From Spirochaetota bacterium (GTDB lineage Bacteria; Spirochaetota; Spirochaetia; DSM-27196; PWMO01), in NCBI GenBank assembly GCA_009908925.1, contig JAAAOH010000280.1:1-15439 (forward strand): a DNA stretch of 15,439 nucleotides, in the 5' to 3' direction. Of the stretch, positions 1 through 7,641 are shown one piece after another. Below the pieces are notes generated by a model. That model searched no databases, was not told the origin of the DNA, and was given only the letters and a program-made list of their open reading frames with translations. The position numbers were made by a program, and so were the translations under genes. Within the stretch, counting starts at the first letter, position 1. Each line of letters starts with the position of its first letter.

Positions 1-462
1 GCCTGCGACCCGTGCGGGTACGGCGAGCATGTAGAGCATCGACGGAAAGCTTCCGCGGCCGTGAGGAACGTAGAGGCCCGCCGAGGGGATGGGGGTGGCG
101 CGCTCGCCGGCGTAGACACCGGGGCGCACCTCGGTGGTGTGGAGACTGCGGTCGAGCTGGGCCTCGTGCACGCGGAACACGTTGTCCACGGCAAACTCGA
201 TGGCCGCTCGCACCTCGTCGGAAATGAGTCCGGCCGCCGCGTCGAGCTCCTCCGGTGAGACGGCGATCGGCCGGTCGCCGAGGTCCACCCCATCGAAGCG
301 GGCGGTATACTCGCGCAGGGCCGCATCGCCTCCGTCCCGCACGGCGTCGGTGATTTCGCGCACGCTTTCGCGTACACTCTCGATATTCTGTTCGGATCGC
401 GCGAGGATTTCCGCGCGCTCCCGTTCCGTCAGTTTGGCCCATTCGTAGAATCGTATATTCAT
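1..462 (-). CDS. hisD: Histidinol dehydrogenase, N-terminal part (runs off the window)
   Basis: The minus strand is open from ATG at 462 to the window edge, giving 154 residues with no stop. The protein starts MNIRFYEWAKLTERERAEIL. Near residues 132-154 it carries YVPHGRGSFPSML followed by AVPARVAG, matching the family segment usually written YVPGGRAPYPSSVLMNAIPAKVAG. HisD oxidises L-histidinol to L-histidine in two NAD-dependent, zinc-dependent steps, the last of histidine synthesis. The catalytic and zinc-binding residues would lie in the missing part; full-length enzymes are about 430 residues. No other his gene is visible. The gene is divergent from fabV with 100 bp between starts, and no strong ribosome binding site precedes the ATG. 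Relatives such as sulfopropanediol dehydrogenase share this fold, so the exact substrate cannot be fixed from the fragment. Confidence 0.85.
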   Translation of the reverse strand, partial: MNIRFYEWAKLTERERAEILARSEQNIESVRESVREITDAVRDGGDAALREYTARFDGVDLGDRPIAVSPEELDAAAGLISDEVRAAIEFAVDNVFRVHEAQLDRSLHTTEVRPGVYAGERATPIPSAGLYVPHGRGSFPSMLYMLAVPARVAG

Positions 463-471
463 CGAGCCTAC

Positions 472-500
472 AGGCTACCGGCAGCGGGCCCGCCCGTCAA
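472..500 (-). promoter_or_regulatory. Candidate sigma70-type promoter for hisD
   Basis: On the minus strand TTGACG (500-495) is followed after 17 bp by TAGCCT (477-472). The -35 box is good and the -10 box is weak, with 3 of 6 matches. Transcription would begin near 465, leaving only a few bases before the ATG at 462. This rests on sequence match alone. Confidence 0.3.
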
Positions 501-501
501 C

Positions 502-530
502 TTGCCTTTTTTGAACCAGTGCTGTAGGGT
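502..530 (+). promoter_or_regulatory. Candidate sigma70-type promoter for fabV
   Basis: TTGCCT (502-507) and TAGGGT (525-530) are separated by 17 bp and lie 33 bp upstream of the fabV ATG. The -35 box nearly abuts the oppositely facing -35 candidate for hisD at 495-500, a back-to-back divergent arrangement. The -10 match is weak. Confidence 0.3.
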
Positions 531-550
531 TTGTGGAAAACGTATCGAGC

Positions 551-558
551 AAAGGTGG
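551..558 (+). promoter_or_regulatory. Ribosome binding site that fixes the fabV start
   Basis: AAAGGTGG lies 4 nt before the ATG at 563. It supports this ATG over the in-frame GTG at 533, which has no comparable site and would add ten residues not seen in the family. Confidence 0.7.
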
Positions 559-562
559 TCCG

Positions 563-1729
563 ATGGTCATTAAACCGATGATCCGTAACAACATATGTGT
601 CAACGCGCATCCGAACGGCGCTCGCCTCTACGTGAACAGGCTCGTTGACTACGTACGCTCGCAGAAACGAATCGACGGTCCCGCGAACGTGCTGGTTATC
701 GGTTCATCGGCCGGCTACGGCCTGTCAACGCGTGCCACGGCGGCCTTTGCCGCCGGCGCCAACAGCCTCGGAGTGGCCTTTGAGAAGCCGGCAAGCGCGA
801 AACGGCCGGCAACTCCGGGCTGGTACATGACCGAGGAGCTCGAGCGCCTCGCGCGCGCGGACGGCCTATACGCGGAGTCCCTCATCGGCGACGCCTTCAG
901 CCACGAGACGAAGCAGAACGCCATCGCGAAGATCCGCGAGAACATGGGCACCGTGGATCTCGTCATCTACAGCCTTGCCTCCGGCGTCCGCGTCGACCCC
1001 GACACCGGTGAGATGTTTCGCTCCGCCCTCAAGCCCATCAGCGAGACCTACACCTCCTTCAGCCTGGACCCCTTCAAGGAAGAGATCCGTGAAGTGTCGG
1101 TGGAGCCTGCCACGCAGGAGGAGATAGACGCCACGGTGAAGGTGATGGGCGGCGAGGACTGGGCGCTATGGATACAGGCCCTTCTCGACGCGGATGTGCT
1201 GAGCGAGGGAGCTACGACCCTTGCCTATTCCTACATCGGCAGTGATTTCACCCGGCCCATCTACCGTGACGGAACCATCGGGCAGGCAAAGGAGCACCTC
1301 GAAGGCACCGCCGACGAGCTCGGCTCGAAGCTGGCCTCGATTGGAGGGAGCGCGCGGGTCTCGGTCAACAAGGCCGTCGTTACGCGCGCGAGCGCGGTCA
1401 TCCCCGTGGTGCCCCTCTACATGACCATTCTCTTTCGGGTGATGAAGGAGAAGGGCCTCCACGAGGGGACCATCGAGCAGATGTATCGCCTCTTTGCCGA
1501 GCGCCTCTATGCCGGCGGCGAGGTTCCCGCCGATGCGGAAGGCCGTATCCGGCTCGACGACTGGGAGCTTCGCGACGACGTGCAGGCGCAAGTTCGCGCG
1601 GGCTGGGACGGCATCAGCGAGGAAAACCTCCGGGAGCTTGCCGACCTCGCGGAATATCGGAGCGAGTTCCTCCATATGCACGGGTTCGGTTTCGACGAAA
1701 TCGACTACGACGAGGACGTGGACCTCTAG
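563..1729 (+). CDS. fabV: NADH-dependent trans-2-enoyl-CoA/ACP reductase (FabV/Ter family)
   Basis: The product is 388 residues, close to the 395-400 usual for the family. It reduces the trans-2 double bond of enoyl-ACP or enoyl-CoA with NADH, in the last step of fatty-acid elongation or in a butyryl-CoA-forming fermentation pathway. The start MVIKPMIRNNICVNAHP aligns with the Treponema denticola Ter start, which supports ATG 563. A dinucleotide-binding loop GSSAGYG lies near residues 47-53. The active-site signature Tyr-X8-Lys is intact, with Tyr234 in RPIYRDG and Lys243 in GQAK. Further family stretches are VKVMGGEDW, NKAVVTRASAVIPVVPLY and RIRLDDWELRDDVQ. It leads a co-directional run; rnz follows after 64 bp with no visible terminator. 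Acyl-ACP versus acyl-CoA preference cannot be read from the sequence. In spirochaetes the characterised homologue acts on crotonyl-CoA. Confidence 0.95.
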   Translation: MVIKPMIRNNICVNAHPNGARLYVNRLVDYVRSQKRIDGPANVLVIGSSAGYGLSTRATAAFAAGANSLGVAFEKPASAKRPATPGWYMTEELERLARADGLYAESLIGDAFSHETKQNAIAKIRENMGTVDLVIYSLASGVRVDPDTGEMFRSALKPISETYTSFSLDPFKEEIREVSVEPATQEEIDATVKVMGGEDWALWIQALLDADVLSEGATTLAYSYIGSDFTRPIYRDGTIGQAKEHLEGTADELGSKLASIGGSARVSVNKAVVTRASAVIPVVPLYMTILFRVMKEKGLHEGTIEQMYRLFAERLYAGGEVPADAEGRIRLDDWELRDDVQAQVRAGWDGISEENLRELADLAEYRSEFLHMHGFGFDEIDYDEDVDL

Positions 1730-1782
1730 CGGGACGTCTCCGGACGGGCCTCGTCGGCAGCCACTACGATCACCATCTTAAT

Positions 1783-1787
1783 AGGAG
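1783..1787 (+). promoter_or_regulatory. Ribosome binding site for rnz, favouring a GTG start
   Basis: AGGAG is 6 nt from GTG 1794 and 12 nt from the in-frame ATG at 1800. The spacing favours GTG, giving the start MNMEAFVLGTGG. Confidence 0.6.
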
Positions 1788-1793
1788 CCTTAT

Positions 1794-2732
1794 GTGAACA
1801 TGGAGGCGTTCGTGCTGGGTACCGGCGGCATGATGCCGTTGCCCGGGCGTCATCTGACATCGGTACTGTTGCGCCGCGAGGGCGAGCTCTTCCTCTTCGA
1901 CTGCGGCGAGGGCACGCAGGTGTCTCTGCGCGCTCTCAATCTCCGGTGGAAAAAGATTACCGCCATTTTTATTTCTCACACCCATGCCGACCACGTCACC
2001 GGGCTGCCCGGTATGCTGATGCTTTCCTCTCAGGTGGACCGTGAAGAGCCGCTCTACATTATCGGCCCGCCGCGCATCCGCGAGTACGTGGAGATGAGCC
2101 GCCGGGTGCTCGAGATGTATATCAATTTCGATATAATCGTGCAGGAGATCGAGGATCCGCGTACCGCCGGCGAGGTATTTCCCGGAGCGGGCTTTACGGT
2201 ACGCTCCTTTCCTCTCTATCATACGCGGGATTGCGTGGGATACAGCCTTACCGAGGAGGATCGGCCGGGAGTGTTTCATCCGGAGACGGCCGTGGAGCTC
2301 GGCGTTCCGCGCGGCCCCATGTGGTCGCAGCTGCAACAGGGTAACAGCGTCTCGCTCGATGACGGAACGACTATCGAGCCTTCGCAGGTGATGGGCGAGC
2401 GCCGTCGGGGGCGCAAGTTCTCCTACGTCACCGATTCGCTCCGCCACCGTAGTATCGAGCAGGAAGTGAGCGGCTCGGACCTCCTCATATGCGAGGGCAT
2501 GTTCGAGAAGTCTCTGCGTGAGACCTCCCAGGAGAAGCGCCACATGACGGCGTACGACGCCGGGAAGCTTGCCCGACAGGCAGGTGGCGTGAAGCGAATG
2601 GGCCTCATTCACTTCAGCCCGCGATACACGAAGAAGGATCTGAAGCGACTGGAGGACGAGGCGCGTGAGGAGTTTCCCGAAACCTTTCTCACGCGGGATC
2701 GGCAGACCATCGAGATTCCGTACGAAGAGTAG
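1794..2732 (+). CDS. rnz: Ribonuclease Z (tRNA 3' endonuclease)
   Basis: The product is 312 residues, a normal length for the short RNase Z form. It is a cytoplasmic zinc phosphodiesterase of the metallo-beta-lactamase fold that trims the 3' trailer of precursor tRNAs. The metal motif SHTHADHVTGLPG is complete, with His62, His64, Asp66 and His67. Later ligand positions are the His in PLYHTRDCVGY, the Asp in SYVTDS and the His in LIHFSPRY. Between them is the family's flexible region, with DRPGVFHPE and ELGVPRGPMWSQLQQG. The start is GTG 1794 rather than ATG 1800 because of the spacing from AGGAG. The next gene, an ABC ATPase, starts 12 bp after the stop, so co-transcription is likely, although the functions are unrelated. 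No motif is missing. Confidence 0.95.
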   Translation: MNMEAFVLGTGGMMPLPGRHLTSVLLRREGELFLFDCGEGTQVSLRALNLRWKKITAIFISHTHADHVTGLPGMLMLSSQVDREEPLYIIGPPRIREYVEMSRRVLEMYINFDIIVQEIEDPRTAGEVFPGAGFTVRSFPLYHTRDCVGYSLTEEDRPGVFHPETAVELGVPRGPMWSQLQQGNSVSLDDGTTIEPSQVMGERRRGRKFSYVTDSLRHRSIEQEVSGSDLLICEGMFEKSLRETSQEKRHMTAYDAGKLARQAGGVKRMGLIHFSPRYTKKDLKRLEDEAREEFPETFLTRDRQTIEIPYEE

Positions 2733-2744
2733 GCAGAGCAGACG

Positions 2745-3752
2745 ATGATACGGGTTACCGACGTCACAAAAAGCTACGGGCACGTAGAGGCGGTACGGGG
2801 CGTGAGCTTCGAGGTGAATCAGGGGGAGGTCTTCGGGCTCCTCGGACCGAACGGGGCGGGGAAAACGACGATTCTCCGGATACTTACCGGCTACCACTTC
2901 CCCACTTCGGGCACGGCAACCGTCAACGGACATGACGTCTATACCGATCCCCTCACCGTGAAGCGCAGTATCGGTTATCTTCCCGAGAGCGCGCCACTGT
3001 ACACAGAGCTCAACGTGATGGAGTATCTGCAGTTCATCGCCGAGGCCCGCATGATCCCCCCGGCAGAGCGGGACGACCGCATCGACTGGGCGGTTCGCGC
3101 GTGCGGGCTCGAAGACATGGTCTACCGCTCCATCGACAACCTCTCCAAGGGCTATCGCCAGCGCACGGGCCTCGCGCAGGCCATCATCCACGACCCGGCC
3201 ATCCTCATCCTCGACGAGCCGACGACCGGCCTCGACCCGAATCAGATCATCGAGATTCGCCGGCTCGTGCGCGAGCTCGGCTCGGCGAAAACGGTGATCC
3301 TCTCCACCCACATTCTGCAGGAGGTGGAGGCTGCCTGTGACCGGGTGCTCATCCTCAACCGCGGCAGAGTGGCCGCGGAGGGTACCACCGCGGAGATCGC
3401 CGCGGGCATGAAGGGAGAGGACGTCTTCCTCTTCACGGTCAAGGGGGCCGGGGAGCAGCCGGTTCGCTCGGCACTCGGCAACCTGCGTGAGCTGCGGCGC
3501 ATAGAACATATCGAAACAACCGGCGTCGGACCGGCCGCACGCACCGACGTGCAGGTGACCCTCGGCGGGCGCCCTGAGGAGGGGGGGCCGGGGGGCGGCA
3601 TGTCCGGGGCGCCGGGCGAGGCGCCGGATGGCGGTGAGCTCATTTTCGACTGGGCCGTCTCCGAAGGCTTCAAACTGGTCGGACTCGAGCGTAAGCGCTA
3701 CAGCCTCGAGGATGTCTTCATCAGTATCACGACCGAGGGGCAGCCGTCATGA
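2745..3752 (+). CDS. ABC transporter ATP-binding protein, GldA/NatA type
   Basis: A cytoplasmic ATPase subunit of 335 residues. Visible motifs in order are Walker A GPNGAGKT (34-41), a Q-loop region YLPESAPLY in which Glu stands at the usual Gln place, signature LSKGYRQ (133-139), Walker B ILILDE (153-158), D-loop GLDP and H-loop His189 in STHILQE. The C-terminal domain beyond residue 225 includes a Gly/Pro-rich low-complexity linker (about 274-298) encoded over a stretch with G7 and G6 runs, then ends in EDVFISITTEG, typical of this class. The stop overlaps the next start as ATGA. Such ATPases power ABC-2 exporters and the GldA-GldF-GldG systems. No multi-span permease is encoded next to it, so the membrane partner is either GldG plus DUF4340 alone or a permease elsewhere. 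Substrate unknown. Confidence 0.93.
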   Translation: MIRVTDVTKSYGHVEAVRGVSFEVNQGEVFGLLGPNGAGKTTILRILTGYHFPTSGTATVNGHDVYTDPLTVKRSIGYLPESAPLYTELNVMEYLQFIAEARMIPPAERDDRIDWAVRACGLEDMVYRSIDNLSKGYRQRTGLAQAIIHDPAILILDEPTTGLDPNQIIEIRRLVRELGSAKTVILSTHILQEVEAACDRVLILNRGRVAAEGTTAEIAAGMKGEDVFLFTVKGAGEQPVRSALGNLRELRRIEHIETTGVGPAARTDVQVTLGGRPEEGGPGGGMSGAPGEAPDGGELIFDWAVSEGFKLVGLERKRYSLEDVFISITTEGQPS

Positions 3753-5359
3753 CGCGTCGTGCGTACGAGATCATCACCGCGGCCCTGACCATCGGCATTG
3801 TGGCCCTGGTCGCGCTCAACAGCGCAGTCTTCTTCTTCCGCCTCGATCTCACCGAGAATAATGCGTTCACCATTTCGGAGGTCTCCCGGAATCTCTTTTC
3901 CGAGATTCCCCAGGAGGTCACCATCACCTACTACGTCTCCGACCGGCTCAGAAACCGGGCCGTGGAGACGCAGCAGATCATCGACATCCTCAACGAGTAC
4001 GCGGCGTATTCCCGCGGTCGGATCAATGTGCGCATCGTGGATCCCCAGCAGGCCGAGGCCGTCGAGCGCGCCGAGCAACTCGGCGTCGTGCCGCAGCAGA
4101 TACAGGTCATCGAGGAGGACCAGCAGAGTCTCGCCGTCGTCTACACGGGGGTGGTCATAGAGTATCTCGACGATTACGAGACCCTGCCCGTGGTATTCGA
4201 TCCGGGAACGGTGGAGTACCGGCTGACCTCTACCATTCGGGATCTGGTGCAGGGGGAGCAGGACGTCGTCGGGGTCCTGCTCGGGAAAGAGGGTGAGAAC
4301 CTCGAGAACAACTATGGCTTCCTCGCCAATCAACTCTCGCAGAGTTTCGAGGTGCGCAGGATCCGCCGGGGAGAGGAGATCCCGCCGGATGTAACCGTAC
4401 TCCTCGTCATCGGCGGCCCGGGCCTCGACGAGTTCGACCTCTTTCCGGTCGATCAGTATCTGATGTCCGGGGGCAGCGTCCTCTTTGCAGTGGAGGGGGT
4501 GATGGTTGACGTTCAGCGCGGCCTCTCCGCGAGTGCACCGGAGGACATGCCCGTCCTCGACCTCCTCGCCTCCTACGGGGCGCGTGTGGAGCAGGAGCTC
4601 GTTCTCGACACCTTCAATCGCCGCATCCCCGTGCGCCGACCGTCCGGACAGGTGACGGTGCAGACGCTCGAGCCCTATCCCCACTGGGTGAGCATCCGCG
4701 GTTCTGGGGCCGACCGCGAGAATCCCATCACCGCCCGCTTTCCGGGGCTCGATCTCTACTGGCCGTCCCCGATCACCGTGACCGCCGATAACGCGGAAGT
4801 GCTGCTTGAGACCTCGCCGGAGTCCTGGTTGCTGCAGGAGCAGTTCCCGATTGACCCGGGTCGGCCGGTTGCCTTCGAGCGAAATCGCTCCGAAACCCTG
4901 GGGCGGCACGTGGTCGGGGTCGCTCTCACCGGGGAGCTCGAAAGCTACTTCTCCGACGGCCGAATCCCCACACGAGAGGGCGAGGAGCGGGAGTGGAGCT
5001 CGCCGGTCACGTCGACCGACCAGGCACGGGTGGTGGTAATCGGCGACTCCGACTTTGCAAGCAACCTCATCCAGTACACCGAGAGCACCTACAACCTGGA
5101 TTTCGCGGCGAACGCCCTCACCTGGCTTTCCAACGACGAGGATCTTCTGCAGATCCGCACGCGGACCACCCGCGACATGCGACTCTCCGCTATTGAAGAG
5201 CCCGGGTTGAGGCGAAGCATCGTCCGGGTCGCGGAGGCCATAAACATTTATGTCATGCCGCTGCTGGTCATTGCCTACGGTGTCGTTCGCTTCATGCGAC
5301 GCCGCGAGCGGGCACACGGCTCGCACGCCGGCGGCCGGAACGAGAGCGAGGCAGAGTGA
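3749..5359 (+). CDS. GldG-family ABC transporter auxiliary membrane protein
   Basis: A protein of 536 residues. An N-terminal membrane segment (about 7-29, ITAALTIGIVALVALNSAVF) is followed by FRLDLTENNAFTISEVSRNL, the hallmark start of GldG-like proteins. A large extracytoplasmic part follows, including VGVLLGKEGENLENNYGFLA and VTVLLVIGGPG. A C-terminal membrane helix (about 497-515, YVMPLLVIAYGVVRFM) is followed by a short charged tail. This two-anchor layout is that of the ABC-type auxiliary domain family. It overlaps the ATPase gene by 4 bp and the DUF4340 gene by 1 bp, so the three are translated together. In gliding bacteroidetes GldG works with GldA and GldF; spirochaetes do not glide that way, so a role in export or envelope function is inference. 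The name should not be taken to mean gliding motility. Confidence 0.88.
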   Translation: MTRRAYEIITAALTIGIVALVALNSAVFFFRLDLTENNAFTISEVSRNLFSEIPQEVTITYYVSDRLRNRAVETQQIIDILNEYAAYSRGRINVRIVDPQQAEAVERAEQLGVVPQQIQVIEEDQQSLAVVYTGVVIEYLDDYETLPVVFDPGTVEYRLTSTIRDLVQGEQDVVGVLLGKEGENLENNYGFLANQLSQSFEVRRIRRGEEIPPDVTVLLVIGGPGLDEFDLFPVDQYLMSGGSVLFAVEGVMVDVQRGLSASAPEDMPVLDLLASYGARVEQELVLDTFNRRIPVRRPSGQVTVQTLEPYPHWVSIRGSGADRENPITARFPGLDLYWPSPITVTADNAEVLLETSPESWLLQEQFPIDPGRPVAFERNRSETLGRHVVGVALTGELESYFSDGRIPTREGEEREWSSPVTSTDQARVVVIGDSDFASNLIQYTESTYNLDFAANALTWLSNDEDLLQIRTRTTRDMRLSAIEEPGLRRSIVRVAEAINIYVMPLLVIAYGVVRFMRRRERAHGSHAGGRNESEAE

Positions 5360-6429
5360 TGGCGCCGAGAACGAAGCTCATCGTCCTTTCCTCAGTGTTC
5401 GTTGTCCTGCTTTTCACCTACATCGGAGGAACGCTCAGGATCTCCCGCGCAGGCAGGTCTCCGGTGGCCGGCGAGCCGCTGGTTTCCGAGGCGATGGTCT
5501 CCGAGACGCGGGCGGTTCGGCTCTCGGGACGCGGCGCGGCCACGGTGCTGCGCAGGCGCGCGGCCGGGGAATGGTCGGTCCGTATCGGGGACGGGCTGTT
5601 TCCCGCCGATGATGAGCGCGTGGAGGGCTTCCTCGAGGCTCTCGCAGGGCTGAGATCGGTTCGCGTCGCTGCGCGTGGCGAGGAGTACTTCGGGGATTTC
5701 GGTGTTGACGAGGAAGCTGCGCGCGTTGCGGTGCTGCAGGATCGGAACGACGAGGTGCGTGCCAGGATCCTCTTCGGTGATGCCGTGGCAGGCGGCGGGC
5801 GGATGTACGCGCGGATCGGCGATGCAACCGACGTGCTCATCGTCGATCGTGACATCGGCTTCTACTTCGGCCAGCAGCCGCCCTACTGGTCGGACCTGCG
5901 ACCGCTCCCCGATGATCTGAGCGCCGCGGGTATTACCCGGCTCTCGGTCGATGCGGACCTCAGAATCGACGCGGAGACCCGTGTCGTGGACAGCTTCACC
6001 GTGTTCCGCGAGCCGGCCGGCGGCGGATCGTCCTGGCGGCTCGAGACCGGCGATGGAAACCTGCGGGAAGAGCTCAGTCAGGAAGAGGTCGAGGTCTGGG
6101 CCGGTCGCGTAGCGGAGCTCGAGGCGGCAGCCTTCGTTTCGGACCCACCGATCGATGCCGGACTCGACGAGCCTCGGGCACGGCTTATGTTCGAGGACGA
6201 GAACGGCCGGACCTTCCAGCTGAGAATAGGCGACCCTGCAGGAGAGTCCCGGTTCTACATGCGGGTAGAGGGGCCCGGCGTGGACACCGCGGACGACGGG
6301 GAGCCGTATCTCTACACTCTAGGCGCCTGGCAGATCAGACAGGCCTTCCGCAATCGCGACGCCATCGTTGCGGGGATTACGCCTCGGTCTCGCTCAGGTA
6401 CTGGCGATAGCGCTGCGGGTCAGGACTGA
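5359..6429 (+). CDS. DUF4340 membrane-anchored protein
   Basis: The product is 356 residues. One N-terminal membrane segment (about residues 6-24, IVLSSVFVVLLFTYIGG) anchors a long extracytoplasmic part. This contains WSVRIGDGLFPADDERVEGF followed by a LEALAGLRSVRV segment, the typical DUF4340 pattern, and a second similar half near GRTFQLRIGDPAGESRFYMR. DUF4340 proteins often follow GldG genes in bacteria and are assumed to belong to the same complex; no activity is known. The start is ATG 5359, overlapping the GldG stop as TGATG. GAGG at 5348-5351 is 7 nt upstream, better placed than for the adjacent in-frame GTG at 5356. The last 17 codons and stop overlap the converging gene by 53 bp, so the C-terminus after IVAGITP is probably a read-on tail rather than a conserved part. 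Confidence 0.88.
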   Translation: MAPRTKLIVLSSVFVVLLFTYIGGTLRISRAGRSPVAGEPLVSEAMVSETRAVRLSGRGAATVLRRRAAGEWSVRIGDGLFPADDERVEGFLEALAGLRSVRVAARGEEYFGDFGVDEEAARVAVLQDRNDEVRARILFGDAVAGGGRMYARIGDATDVLIVDRDIGFYFGQQPPYWSDLRPLPDDLSAAGITRLSVDADLRIDAETRVVDSFTVFREPAGGGSSWRLETGDGNLREELSQEEVEVWAGRVAELEAAAFVSDPPIDAGLDEPRARLMFEDENGRTFQLRIGDPAGESRFYMRVEGPGVDTADDGEPYLYTLGAWQIRQAFRNRDAIVAGITPRSRSGTGDSAAGQD

Positions 6430-7600
6430 AGCCCATGACCCGGCCGGGAATCTCACGTGCCTTCACCAGAGCCTGACGGGCCTCGCGCATGAGACGCCCT
6501 CCCTCGACGAGGCGTCCGTTGCGGGAGCTCAGGCCGAATGCCGGGCGACCCGCCGAGCGCGGCACGCGTGCGTCGCTGTTTTCACCCGCCGGGCCTGCGC
6601 TGCGGCGCTGGAAATCCTCCACCAGCCTGATGGCCTCGTGCAGATTCACGTTCGGGAACAGGATGCAGAAACTGCGCCTGCCGTACTCGAAAATGAGATC
6701 CTCGAAACCGAAGAATCCGAGCAGTGCGGAGGCCACGTCACGATAGGTGTCGCTGCCGCGGGCGAGCTTGGGGTACTCGATGAAGCAGATGCTGAGGTCC
6801 TGGTCGTTGGCCGCGGCTCGCTCGAGCTCGAGGCTGAGGCGTTTCTCCAGATGCGCCTCTGGACTGAGTCCGCTCTGCGGAGAGAAGAGCCCCGAGTCGA
6901 TGTCGTCGGCGCCGGCTTCGGCCGCCGGTGGAGGCTCGGAGGCAGGCCCGGGAGCAGGTCCGGTCGGAGCCCGGCGACTCTCCGCGGCAGGTCGGCGGGC
7001 GGCCGCCCCCTCGGGTGCCGCCGGGTCGGACGACGCGGCCGCGGCGGGCCGCTCGGTGCCCCGGGGTGCGGGACGCAGAAGCGTAATCACCGCCACGATC
7101 ACGGCGAGGAGCGCAAAGGCCAGCACCGCGATGAGGGCATCGCGGAGGAGGGTGAAGATATCGCGGCGATCGAGGACGGTATAGACGCCTTCGAGAATGA
7201 GTGAGGATCCATCGGGTAACCGCACGGAGCCCGAGAGGCGAGCCTGAGTCACCCGGTCGTAGGTGAAGCGCGGTACCTGCCGGCCGGTCTCATCGAGGAT
7301 ACGTCTGTCGCGCGCCCACAGATACTCAACGTTCTCCTGCAGGCCGTAGGCGGCGAAGGCCACTACCCGGTCTGCGGGAGGGCTCGTACTACGAAATGCC
7401 CGCTGCACCACCCGGGAAACCGGGATGTCGGTCTCAGCAGCCAGGTCGCGTATCTCCGTCTGCACGAAGCGAAAACGTTCCTGGGCTTCGGTGAGGTTCG
7501 CCTCTCGCACCGACCCGAGCCGAACCAGCAGAACGGTGGCCACTGCAATGAAGAACACGACGGTGACCACGGTGTAGACCAGTGCCAGACCCCGCTTCAT
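6377..7600 (-). CDS. Membrane protein with extracytoplasmic sensor-like region and degenerate GGDEF-like domain
   Basis: The product is 407 residues. Membrane helix 1 spans about 7-27 and helix 2 about 154-175, with a roughly 125-residue segment between them that would face outside the cytoplasm. An Ala/Pro-rich linker (176-248) leads to a C-terminal domain (250-394) that I read as a worn-out GGDEF fold. YGRRSFCILFPN occupies the place of YGGDEFAVLLPN, FGLSS that of the usual SIGIA strand, and REARQALVKAREIPGRV that of the final helix ALYRAKxxGRN. The catalytic GGDEF loop is GRRSF (307-311) and the metal-binding Asp is not evident, so diguanylate cyclase activity is unlikely; nucleotide binding or scaffolding is possible. 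ATG 7600 is preceded by TATAAT at 7 bp and by no good ribosome binding site. The domain call is by eye and needs a profile search. Confidence 0.72.
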   Translation of the reverse strand: MKRGLALVYTVVTVVFFIAVATVLLVRLGSVREANLTEAQERFRFVQTEIRDLAAETDIPVSRVVQRAFRSTSPPADRVVAFAAYGLQENVEYLWARDRRILDETGRQVPRFTYDRVTQARLSGSVRLPDGSSLILEGVYTVLDRRDIFTLLRDALIAVLAFALLAVIVAVITLLRPAPRGTERPAAAASSDPAAPEGAAARRPAAESRRAPTGPAPGPASEPPPAAEAGADDIDSGLFSPQSGLSPEAHLEKRLSLELERAAANDQDLSICFIEYPKLARGSDTYRDVASALLGFFGFEDLIFEYGRRSFCILFPNVNLHEAIRLVEDFQRRSAGPAGENSDARVPRSAGRPAFGLSSRNGRLVEGGRLMREARQALVKAREIPGRVMGFSPDPQRYRQYLSETEA

Positions 7601-7607
7601 GGTCCCG

Positions 7608-7613
7608 ATTATA
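7608..7613 (-). promoter_or_regulatory. Perfect -10 box (TATAAT) next to the start codon of the GGDEF-like gene
   Basis: The minus strand reads TATAAT at 7613-7608, followed by CGGGACC and ATG 7600. A start point 6-8 bases after the box falls on or beside the A of ATG, so the transcript would be leaderless. No good -35 hexamer is seen at 16-18 bp. Confidence 0.5.
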
Positions 7614-7641
7614 GCTTAAAATGGAGATTCGTGCACATCCT

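Noticed and set aside
134..448. Ser/Arg-rich plus-strand frame at the left end
   Set aside because: The opposite strand encodes the N-terminal part of hisD with a clear family motif.
465..476. Small palindrome AGCCTACAGGCT near the hisD start
   Set aside because: A 5-bp stem with a 2-nt loop is too small to treat as an operator or terminator, and there is no second copy.
533..562. GTG 533 as the fabV start
   Set aside because: Family alignment and AAAGGTGG place the start at ATG 563. The ten extra residues have no counterpart in the Treponema enzyme.
1770..3509. 579-residue open frame on the minus strand across rnz and the ABC gene
   Set aside because: It lies antisense to two genes with complete family motifs, and its His/Arg/Leu-rich translation resembles no protein. 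It is an effect of high-GC codon use.
3698..5326. 542-residue open frame on the minus strand opposite the GldG gene
   Set aside because: It is antisense to a recognised gene with coupled neighbours, and its composition is typical of a shadow frame.
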